In this document: positions 7,657 to 12,434 of the stretch, piece by piece
Layout of the letters: the number at the start of each line of letters is the position of its first letter
Position numbering within the stretch: position 1 is the first letter of the stretch
Assembly: GCA_012797825.1 (NCBI GenBank)
Contig: JAAZOI010000028.1
Location: 1-12,434, forward strand
Reading direction: 5' to 3'
Length of the DNA stretch: 12,434 nucleotides
Origin: Eubacteriaceae bacterium
GTDB lineage: Bacteria; Bacillota; Clostridia; Eubacteriales; UBA1433
The notes under the pieces: generated by a model
What the model was told of the DNA's origin: nothing
The model's database searches: none
The model's input: only the letters and a program-made list of their open reading frames with translations
Translations under genes and position numbers: made by a program

Positions 7657-8280
7657 ATGCGTTTTATATTTGTAAGACACCCTCAAACAGTATCAAATGT
7701 TCAAAGAAGGCTAACAGGAGTAGGCAATTCGCCTTATTCGGATGAAGGCGTAAAACAGGCTGAGGCTATAATAAAGTTTTTAAGCACTGTAAAATATGAC
7801 AGGATTTATTCAAGCCCTATAGAGAGAGCGCTGCATATCGGCAAAAGCGTTGCTGAAAATTTGGAAACCGAATTAGAAATAGTTACATGGCTGCAGGAAA
7901 TTAACTTCGGCGATTTGGAAGGACTTTGTGACGCTGACTTTGAAGAAAAAGGCATTAAAATTGAAGAATACAGAAATAATTTTAAAAACAGGTTTCCCAA
8001 CGGGGAAAGCTGGCACGAGTTTTATGAGCTGAAAAAGCAAAGTATTGAAGATATAAAAAATGAAGAAGGCGTTTGCCTGTGCACATCGCACGGCGGAGCT
8101 ATCTGGGCGCTTGCGAATGCTTTGCTAGACACACAGCTCGGAGATTTTCAAGGGTTATTTATTAACAATGCAAGCATAATAATAATTGATTATGATAACG
8201 GTTCGGGCAGAATTGTTAAAAGAATAGATATTGATGATATTATGCAAGGCAAGGAAACGGATTTTAATTATTCGGAATAG
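7657..8280 (+). CDS. Histidine phosphatase family protein (phosphoglycerate-mutase-like)
   Basis: Cytoplasmic phosphohydrolase of the histidine phosphatase superfamily, clade 1; 207 residues. The catalytic core is complete: Arg7-His8 in VRHPQT (His8 carries the phosphate), Arg57 in SSPIERALHI, Glu81 in EINFGDLEG, and His145 in TSHGGAIW. The signature reads RHP rather than the commoner RHG; both occur in the superfamily. Members act on phosphosugars, alpha-ribazole phosphate or other small phosphates, and nothing here fixes the substrate, so no symbol is given. AGGAG lies 5 bases before the ATG. The stop is 2 bases from the next start, so it heads a tight three-gene operon with the M24 peptidase and a membrane protein. 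Confidence 0.93.
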   Translation: MRFIFVRHPQTVSNVQRRLTGVGNSPYSDEGVKQAEAIIKFLSTVKYDRIYSSPIERALHIGKSVAENLETELEIVTWLQEINFGDLEGLCDADFEEKGIKIEEYRNNFKNRFPNGESWHEFYELKKQSIEDIKNEEGVCLCTSHGGAIWALANALLDTQLGDFQGLFINNASIIIIDYDNGSGRIVKRIDIDDIMQGKETDFNYSE

Positions 8281-8282
8281 AT

Positions 8283-9536
8283 ATGAAGAGCGAATATTTT
8301 ATTAAAAACAGAAAAAAATTCATTGATTTAATGAATAACGACAGCATTGCCGTCATCCACTCAAATACTTTGTATACTTCAAGCGCTGATATGAACTATG
8401 ATTTTGAGGTTGACAGAGAATTTTATTATTTGACGGGAATTGAAAAGCCTGATTTTATTTATATGGCCGAAAAAAATTCAGATTATGTAAAAGAGACTTT
8501 GTTTGCGTACAGAAAAGATGAATTTGAAGAAAAATGGACAGGCTACAGACTTACATCAGACGAGCTTAGTGAAATATCGGGACTTACTGATGTTGCAAGC
8601 ATTGATAAATTTTATAATTCTTTTGCACAAGTTATGGCGAAACGCCCGTATAAAAAAGTTTATATAAATACCAAAATACTGTCTTCATGGAAAAATTATA
8701 AAACACCCTATGAATATCTTTCTGAATCGATAAGCAGAAAATATCCGCATATTAAGATAAAAAACACATCGGAAATAACTGTGCCGCTAAGGCTTACAAA
8801 AGAAGAATATGAAATTGATTTGATAAAAAAAGCGGCAGCAGTTACAAATTGCGGCTTATTAAGAATGATGAGTTCGGCATATGAGGGTATAAACGAAAAA
8901 GAGCTTGAAGCTGAATTTGAGTATGAAGTTATAAAAGCAGGCATGAAAAATTCGTTCGCGCCAATTGTCGCAGGCGGGAAAAACGGGCTTGTGTTGCATT
9001 ATAATGAAAATAATAATATAATATCTTCCGGCAGTTTGGTGCTTATTGACGCGGGAGCAAGCTATAAAAACTACTGCGCTGATGTGAGCAGAACATTTCC
9101 GGTGAGCGGCAAGTTTGATATAATGCAAAGAAAAGTGTATGATATTGTTCTTGCAGCTAATGAAGCGGTAATAGGAGCAATAAAAGAGGGCGTCACTTTC
9201 GATCAATTAGAAGATACAGCAAAATCAATATTATCAGGCGGCCTTATAGAGCTAGGCATAATGAAAACCCAAGACGAGTTAGGCAAATATTATTATCATA
9301 CGATAGGGCACAGCCTTGGGCTTGACGCCCATGATCCGTGCGATAAATCGCTTCCGATAAAGTCGGGCATGGTGCTTACTGTTGAACCCGGACTTTATAT
9401 AAAAGAGTTAAATATTGGCATACGAATAGAGGATAATGTGCTTGTTACGGACACGAGCTGTGATATACTTACATCAGATATAATAAAAAAAGCAGAAGAC
9501 ATTGAAAAATATATGCATAAGGGAAAGAAGGATTAA
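8283..9536 (+). CDS. Xaa-Pro aminopeptidase-like M24B metallopeptidase
   Basis: Cytoplasmic aminopeptidase P-type enzyme that removes an N-terminal residue next to proline, needing two divalent metal ions. 417 residues. The N-terminal AMP_N domain is seen at about 1-130 (NRKKFIDLMNNDSIAVIHSN and DREFYYLTGIEKPDFIYM), and the pita-bread catalytic domain at about 170-410. All five metal ligands are present: Asp256 (LIDAGA), Asp267 (CADVSRTFP), His343 (HTIGHSLGLDAHDP), Glu368 (LTVEPGLYI) and Glu383 (IRIEDNVLV). His239 and His350 sit where substrate-binding histidines are expected. The start at 8283 is only two bases after the phosphatase stop, with a modest GGA upstream, suggesting translational coupling. 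PepP is the closest named relative, but substrate range is not shown. Confidence 0.94.
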   Translation: MKSEYFIKNRKKFIDLMNNDSIAVIHSNTLYTSSADMNYDFEVDREFYYLTGIEKPDFIYMAEKNSDYVKETLFAYRKDEFEEKWTGYRLTSDELSEISGLTDVASIDKFYNSFAQVMAKRPYKKVYINTKILSSWKNYKTPYEYLSESISRKYPHIKIKNTSEITVPLRLTKEEYEIDLIKKAAAVTNCGLLRMMSSAYEGINEKELEAEFEYEVIKAGMKNSFAPIVAGGKNGLVLHYNENNNIISSGSLVLIDAGASYKNYCADVSRTFPVSGKFDIMQRKVYDIVLAANEAVIGAIKEGVTFDQLEDTAKSILSGGLIELGIMKTQDELGKYYYHTIGHSLGLDAHDPCDKSLPIKSGMVLTVEPGLYIKELNIGIRIEDNVLVTDTSCDILTSDIIKKAEDIEKYMHKGKKD

Positions 9537-9537
9537 G

Positions 9538-10005
9538 ATGAATAACAGCGATTATCAGTCATTAAAGCAGAGATATAATAAGAGAATCAGGCTTTTATCT
9601 TATTTTCTTTTCATTACAGTTGCCATGGTATTAGCGAATGCGGCTATAACTATTTTAAGAATCCCGTATGATATTGCGGCGATAAGGATTATAATACCCG
9701 ACATAATGTTTAACTACGGCTTTAACGCGCTTAAAAACAGTGAAATGACTCTGGCAATTGTTTTGCTTGTAGGATTTGCAATTATTTTGGCTGTTTTAAT
9801 TATATTTTCTGTTTATGCTCATAAAAACAGAAGATGGGCATTCGGCTGGATGGCTCTTTTTGCATTTGCCGAGCTGCCTTTGCTCATAATTGTGCAAAAC
9901 TGGCAGTCGATACTTGTTCATATCGCGCTTATTGTTATCTGCATAATCGGAGGACATATGTGCGGTGCGAGTACGCAGCTTGATAGGAAAATGTGGACGT
10001 TTTAA
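9538..10005 (+). CDS. Unknown small membrane protein, four helices
   Basis: I do not recognise this 155-residue protein. It starts at ATG 9538 with AAGGA upstream, one base after the M24 peptidase stop, so it is third in that operon. A basic N-terminus (KQRYNKRIR) precedes four hydrophobic segments: about 18-38 (LSYFLFITVAMVLANAAITIL), 72-95 (LAIVLLVGFAIILAVLIIFSVY), 103-122 (WAFGWMALFAFAELPLLII) and 128-147 (ILVHIALIVICIIGGHMCG). The 'positive inside' rule suggests the N-terminus is cytoplasmic. There is no catalytic motif. The operon with a peptidase and a phosphatase does not point to a specific role. No clear terminator follows; the tRNA promoter begins 9 bases later. Confidence 0.8.
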   Translation: MNNSDYQSLKQRYNKRIRLLSYFLFITVAMVLANAAITILRIPYDIAAIRIIIPDIMFNYGFNALKNSEMTLAIVLLVGFAIILAVLIIFSVYAHKNRRWAFGWMALFAFAELPLLIIVQNWQSILVHIALIVICIIGGHMCGASTQLDRKMWTF

Positions 10006-10013
10006 TTGGGGAC

Positions 10014-10042
10014 TTGACAAAGTTTTAATACTTTGTTAATAT
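10014..10042 (+). promoter_or_regulatory. Strong promoter of the tRNA-Leu/tRNA-Gly operon
   Basis: Perfect TTGACA (10014-10019), a 17-base spacer, and TAATAT (10037-10042), 17 bases before the mature 5' end of tRNA-Leu. It is the closest match to sigma-A consensus in the window, as expected for a stable RNA gene. Confidence 0.85.
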
Positions 10043-10059
10043 ATCAAAGCTGTAAATAT

Positions 10060-10143
10060 GCGGATGTGGCGGAATTGGCAGACGCACTAGACTTAGGATC
10101 TAGCGCCTTCGGCGTGGGGGTTCGACTCCCTTCATCCGCACCA
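10060..10143 (+). tRNA. tRNA-Leu (anticodon UAG)
   Basis: Acceptor stem GCGGATG pairs with CATCCGC. The anticodon stem is CTAGA/TCTAG (10087-10091 with 10099-10103) with loop CTTAGGA, giving anticodon TAG at 10094-10096, which reads CUA and other CUN leucine codons. The long variable arm (CGCCTTCGGCGT) is the class II feature expected of tRNA-Leu. The T-loop is GGTTCGACTCC. CCA is encoded in the gene (10141-10143). Confidence 0.97.
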
Positions 10144-10147
10144 GTAA

Positions 10148-10222
10148 GCGAAAGTGGCTCAGTGGTAGAGCATCGCCTTGCCAAGGCGAGGGTCGCGAGT
10201 TCGAATCTCGTCTTTCGCTCCA
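10148..10222 (+). tRNA. tRNA-Gly (anticodon GCC)
   Basis: Acceptor stem GCGAAAG (10148-10154) pairs with CTTTCGC (10212-10218). D-arm GGCTCAGTGGTAGAGC. Anticodon stem TCGCC/GGCGA with loop TTGCCAA gives GCC at 10180-10182. T-loop TTCGAAT (10200-10206) is closed by GCGAG/CTCGT. CCA is encoded (10220-10222). It follows tRNA-Leu by four bases and shares its promoter. Its last 23 bases recur five more times downstream, so it is the parent of the adjacent tandem array. Confidence 0.97.
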
Positions 10223-10403
10223 GAAAGAAAATATATTTTATAAAAAAGATGATTATGAATAATCATCTTTTTATGTTTATTTGCCAAGGCGGGGAGGGGT
10301 TGGAATCTACTCTTGTTGTGTTAATTTATAAATCAAATTCAAATTAAAAAATATATTAAAAAAATAATTTTTTGCTTCCATTCGAATCTCGTCATACGAA
10401 CCA
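10223..10403 (+). repeat. Array unit 1 (181 bp)
   Basis: Carries the genuine tRNA terminator (10243-10272), the decayed anticodon-loop block at 10281-10291, and ends in a variant tRNA tail at 10381-10403 whose acceptor strand reads CATACGAACCA instead of CTTTCGCTCCA. Confidence 0.9.
10243..10272 (+). terminator. Intrinsic terminator of the tRNA operon
   Basis: AAAAAGATGATTA, loop TGAA, then the exact complement ending in TTTTT: a 13-bp perfect stem 20 bases after tRNA-Gly. The hairpin recurs at 10424-10453, 10603-10632, 10782-10811 and 10963-10992. Its A-flank also makes it usable from the other strand. Confidence 0.88.
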
Positions 10404-10584
10404 GAAAGAAAATATATTTTATAAAAAAGATGATTATGAATAATCATCTTTTTATGTTTATTTGCCAAGGCGGGACGGGGTTGTAATCTACTTTTGTTGT
10501 GTTAATTTTATAAATCAAATTGAAATAAAAAATATATTAAAAAAATAATTTTTTGCTTCCATTCGAATCTCGCCATACGAACCA
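10404..10584 (+). repeat. Array unit 2 (181 bp)
   Basis: Nearly the same as unit 1 over its full length. Terminator at 10424-10453, decayed block at 10462-10472, and a variant tail at 10562-10584 again ending CATACGAACCA, with one further change (CTCGCC for CTCGTC). Confidence 0.9.
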
Positions 10585-10761
10585 GAAATAAAATATATTT
10601 TAAAAAAGATGATTATGAATAATCATCTTTTTATGTTTATTGCCATGGCGGGACGGGGGTTGGAATCTACTCTTGTTGTGTTAATTTTATAAATCAAATT
10701 CAATTAAAAAATATATTAAAAAATAATTTTTGCTTCTGTTCAAATCTCGTCATACGAACCA
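10585..10761 (+). repeat. Array unit 3 (177 bp)
   Basis: Shorter by four bases through small losses in A/T runs. Terminator at 10603-10632. The decayed block at 10640-10650 has TTGCCATGGCG. The tail at 10739-10761 has TTCAAATC for TTCGAATC and ends CATACGAACCA. Confidence 0.9.
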
Positions 10762-10943
10762 AAGTGAAAATATATTTTATAAAAAAGATGATTATGAATA
10801 ATCATCTTTTTATGTTTATTTGCCAAGGCGGGACGGGGTTGGAATCTACTCTTAATTGTGTTAATTTTATCAATCAAATTCAATTAAAAAATGTATTAAA
10901 AAATAATTTTTTTGCTTCCATTCGAATCTCTTCTTTCGCTCCA
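10762..10943 (+). repeat. Array unit 4 (182 bp)
   Basis: Terminator at 10782-10811 and decayed block at 10820-10830. The tail at 10921-10943 returns to the true tRNA-Gly acceptor sequence CTTTCGCTCCA, with a single mismatch to the gene (CTCTTC for CTCGTC). Confidence 0.9.
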
Positions 10944-11125
10944 AAATGAAAATATATATTATAAAAAGATGATTATTTATAATCATCTTTTTATGTTTTA
11001 TTGCCAAGGCGGGAAGAGGTTAGAATTTTATGATTCTCTCCGAACCCATTCTTATGAATAAGTTTATTAAAAAAATATAATAAAAAATAATTTCTGCTTC
11101 CGTTCGAATCTCGTCTTTCGCTCCA
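10944..11125 (+). repeat. Array unit 5, diverged (182 bp)
   Basis: The hairpin at 10963-10992 keeps both arms but has loop TTTA instead of TGAA. After TTGCCAAGGCG (11001-11011) the middle is unlike the other units (about 11022-11062, containing ATTCTCTCCGAACCCATTC), yet total length is preserved. The tail at 11103-11125 matches the tRNA-Gly gene in all 23 positions. Confidence 0.85.
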
Positions 11126-11146
11126 AATATATAAACAGAGGGGGTA

Positions 11147-11168
11147 CCCCAATATTGGGACTTTTTTT
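11147..11168 (+). terminator. Possible weak terminator or structured stop after the array
   Basis: CCCAATATTGGG (11148-11159) is a perfect 12-base palindrome followed by AC and seven T. The usable stem is only about four G-C/A-T pairs with an ATAT loop. The CCCC also belongs to an overlapping palindrome GGGGTACCCC (11141-11150), so the two structures compete. Confidence 0.4.
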
Positions 11169-11178
11169 ATTGAAATAA

Positions 11179-11187
11179 TGATATAAT
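11179..11187 (+). promoter_or_regulatory. Extended -10 promoter of the PhzF-like gene
   Basis: TGATATAAT, identical to the extended -10 at 7623-7631, 18 bases before the ATG at 11206. No good -35 at the expected distance. AGGTG lies 6 bases before the ATG. Confidence 0.55.
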
Positions 11188-11205
11188 TGTAACCAGGTGA
11201 TTAAT

Positions 11206-12056
11206 ATGAAAATAAAAGTTTATGTTGCCAGCGCTTTTTGCAAAAATAATAAAGGCGGAAACAAAGCGGGAGTAGTATTAGATAAAGAATCGTTAACTGC
11301 TGAACAGAAAAAGAAAATATCAGCTAGATTAGGATTTGCCGAAATTGCTTTTATAACGAAATCAGAAATAGCTGATTATAAAATTCAATACTACACACCG
11401 AAATCAGAAGTTGATTTATGCGGTCATGCTACCATAGCTTCCTTTACTGTTTTAAAATATTTGAATTATGCTGAAAATAAAATTTATGAAATTGAAACAA
11501 AAAGCGGCATATTAACTGTTGATTTAACTGATTTAAAAATAATTATGATGGAGCAGACTAAACCGAAATTTTATGAAATATTAAGTGTTGATGAGATAAA
11601 AGAATGTTTTGATATAGATTGTATATCAAGAGATATGCCTATTGAAATAGTATCTACGGGATTAAAAGATATATTAGTACCAATTACAGATAAAGAAAAA
11701 CTTCTTACAATGAGGCCGAACTTTGAAAGTATAACTAATATTAGTAAGCGGTATGACACCATAGGAATTCATGCTTTTACTCTTGACGTCAAGGAAACAG
11801 CGCTTTATGCAGAAACTTTGCACCTTTATACGAAGTAAATGAAGAAGCGGCTACTGGCACCTCTAATTGCGCTCTGGCGTGTTATTTAAATAAACATAAA
11901 TATATTAACAATGGCAAATATATTTTTGAGCAGGGATATAATTTCTGCGATCCGTCAGAAATATACGTTAGTTTAATAAAAAAAGATGAAGAAATAGAAA
12001 AAATATTTGCAGGCGGCGATGGTTATTTCTGTAACATTGCTGAGATAGAAATATAA
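11206..12056 (+). pseudogene. PhzF-family isomerase-like gene, broken by a frameshift
   Basis: The product belongs to the PhzF (phenazine biosynthesis-like/diaminopimelate-epimerase fold) family, most of whose members have unknown metabolite isomerase roles. The first frame runs 11206-11838 (210 codons) from ATG with AGGTG upstream. It shows the family N-terminus, catalytic Glu46 in GFAEIAFI, and TPKSEVDLCGHATIA at 64-78. After KETALYAET the frame breaks. The family sequence resumes in another frame from 11817 as FAPLYEVNEEAATGTSNCALACYL and continues to a stop at 12054-12056. Relatives usually have two residues (typically R-N) between AET and FAP, so a 7-base deletion, or a 1- or 4-base loss, near 11815-11818 fits best. 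ACT TTG at the junction is not a slippery heptamer. A sequencing error is the alternative. Gene and terminator otherwise look intact. Confidence 0.85.
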
Positions 12057-12066
12057 AATTAATTAA

Positions 12067-12098
12067 AAAAAGATGATTACCCGGGCAATCATCTTTTT
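12067..12098. terminator. Bidirectional terminator between the PhzF-like gene and the leftward membrane protein gene
   Basis: AAAAAGATGATT pairs with AATCATCTTTTT (12 bp) around ACCCGGGC. It lies 10 bases after the PhzF stop and 3 bases before the stop of the convergent gene, and has a U-tract in both directions. The arms are the same as those of the array hairpins 1.1-1.8 kb upstream; only the loop differs. Confidence 0.88.
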
Positions 12099-12101
12099 AT
12101 T

Positions 12102-12434
12102 TTACTGCTGATTTATTTTCTTTTTTTTATAAAGTAAGAGTATAACTATAACTGCGGCAACTACGATTAAAACGCCAGCTGCTACTAATATTATATTTAT
12201 GATGTTTATAATCTCGAAAGAATATTCAATAACTGTTATAGCGTTGTATTTCGCAACCCATTTTAATGTTTTGCCGTCATCAGAAATTAAAGAGCAATTG
12301 GTGCTTGTGGGCTTATTGGGCAGAGTGACTTGATATGATACATCAATCCTGCTTGCAATCAAACTTTCCATATCAATAAACGAGTCATCATCATTGGAGA
12401 AAGATGTATCAGTTAAATCATATACAAATTTTGC
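12102..12434 (-). CDS. C-terminal part of an unknown membrane-anchored protein (5' end outside window)
   Basis: The reading frame stays open to the right edge, so the first ATG (12371) is internal and 110 residues of the C-terminus are visible. An acidic stretch (NDDDSF) leads into a beta-rich region (DVSYQVTLPNKPTSTNCS, then SDDGKTLKWVAKYNAITVIEYSFE), followed by one long hydrophobic helix (about 24 residues, NIINIILVAAGVLIVVAAVIVILLL) and a cytoplasmic tail YKKKKINQQ. This is the layout of an exported domain anchored by a C-terminal helix. The 'dGktL.W' plus C-terminal anchor pattern resembles LppM/DUF3153-type lipoproteins, but without the N-terminus I cannot confirm a lipobox or the family. 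It converges on the PhzF-like gene over a shared terminator. Confidence 0.8.
   Translation of the reverse strand, partial: AKFVYDLTDTSFSNDDDSFIDMESLIASRIDVSYQVTLPNKPTSTNCSLISDDGKTLKWVAKYNAITVIEYSFEIINIINIILVAAGVLIVVAAVIVILLLYKKKKINQQ

Larger units (their letters stand above)
10200..11125 (+). repeat. Tandem array of tRNA-Gly 3'-end copies: six ends, five 177-182 bp units
   Basis: The last 23 bases of tRNA-Gly (T-loop to CCA) start at 10200 and recur at 10381, 10562, 10739, 10921 and 11103, with spacings of 181, 181, 177, 182 and 182 bases. Each unit reads in order: an AT-rich leader of about 20 bases; a 13-bp terminator hairpin; a decayed tRNA-Gly segment starting at the anticodon loop (TTGCCAAGGCG, then TTGGAATCT after 8-9 bases where tRNA-Gly has TTCGAATCT after 11); about 70 AT-rich bases; TGCTTCCA or TGCTTCCG; and the 23-base tRNA end. 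None of the later copies has a T-stem left arm, D-arm or 5' acceptor strand, so none is a working tRNA. Open frames across the array are not coding-like. This fills a gene-free stretch of almost 1 kb. Confidence 0.95.

Noticed and set aside
10033..10347. Open reading frame of 104 codons across the tRNA genes and the first repeat unit
   Set aside because: It translates straight through two well-formed tRNAs and a terminator hairpin, has no ribosome binding site, and its codons are the tRNA sequence.
10764..10949. Open reading frame of 61 codons in the repeat array
   Set aside because: It repeats part of the 10033 frame because the units are copies, runs through a hairpin, and is interrupted by indels in the other units. 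It is not protein-like.
10223..11125. CRISPR array
   Set aside because: Units are 177-182 bp and almost wholly repeated, with no short repeats separated by unique spacers and no cas genes nearby.
10223..11125. Integron cassette array with attC sites
   Set aside because: No open reading frames between repeats, no attC-like imperfect inverted repeats with R'/R'' boxes, and no integrase. The repeated ends are tRNA sequence.
10381..11125. Five further functional tRNA genes
   Set aside because: Only the T-loop and 3' acceptor strand are present; the D-arm, 5' acceptor strand and T-stem left arm are missing in every copy.
11790..11850. Programmed -1 frameshift in the PhzF-like gene
   Set aside because: The junction codons ACT TTG do not form a slippery heptamer, and family members need residues that are absent here, which fits a deletion better.

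Overview
The window looks like a chromosomal segment from a low-GC, probably strictly anaerobic Bacillota of the Clostridia type. This rests on AT-rich coding sequence with strong GGAGG-type ribosome binding sites, an oxygen-sensitive indolepyruvate:ferredoxin oxidoreductase, a tig-clpP-clpX cluster, and tRNA genes that encode their own CCA. The species cannot be named from the sequence.

Layout. (1) 1-1351, + strand: the 3' end of iorA and complete iorB, closed by a hairpin terminator shared with the convergent gene. (2) 1381-2310, - strand: a ten-helix EamA/DMT exporter with its own promoter. (3) 2381-7564, - strand: folC, a small membrane-anchored unknown protein, then tig, clpP and clpX, ending in a strong terminator. 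tig has its own promoter inside the tail of the unknown gene. (4) 7590-7631: back-to-back extended -10 promoters that fire folC leftwards and a three-gene + strand operon rightwards (histidine phosphatase, M24 Xaa-Pro aminopeptidase-like enzyme, small four-helix membrane protein; 7657-10005). (5) 10014-10222: a consensus-like promoter driving tRNA-Leu(UAG) and tRNA-Gly(GCC). (6) 10223-11125: five tandem copies of a 177-182 bp non-coding unit directly behind tRNA-Gly. (7) 11179-12056: a PhzF-family gene broken by a frameshift. (8) 12102-12434, - strand: the C-terminal part of a membrane-anchored protein that runs off the window.

The housekeeping part makes sense as protein quality control: trigger factor folds nascent chains and ClpXP degrades failures, with a folate polyglutamylation enzyme upstream. 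IorAB links amino-acid-derived 2-oxoacids to ferredoxin.

The most unusual structure is the array behind tRNA-Gly. Every unit ends in a copy of the last 23 bases of tRNA-Gly (T-loop through CCA), the block that tRNA-targeting integrases use as an attachment core. Every unit also carries a 13-bp intrinsic terminator and, before the AT-rich part, a decayed second piece of tRNA-Gly starting at the anticodon loop. This could be a tandem set of miniature tRNA-targeted elements, or an unusual tandem expansion of a tRNA-plus-terminator segment. No integrase gene is present in the window, so this remains a hypothesis.
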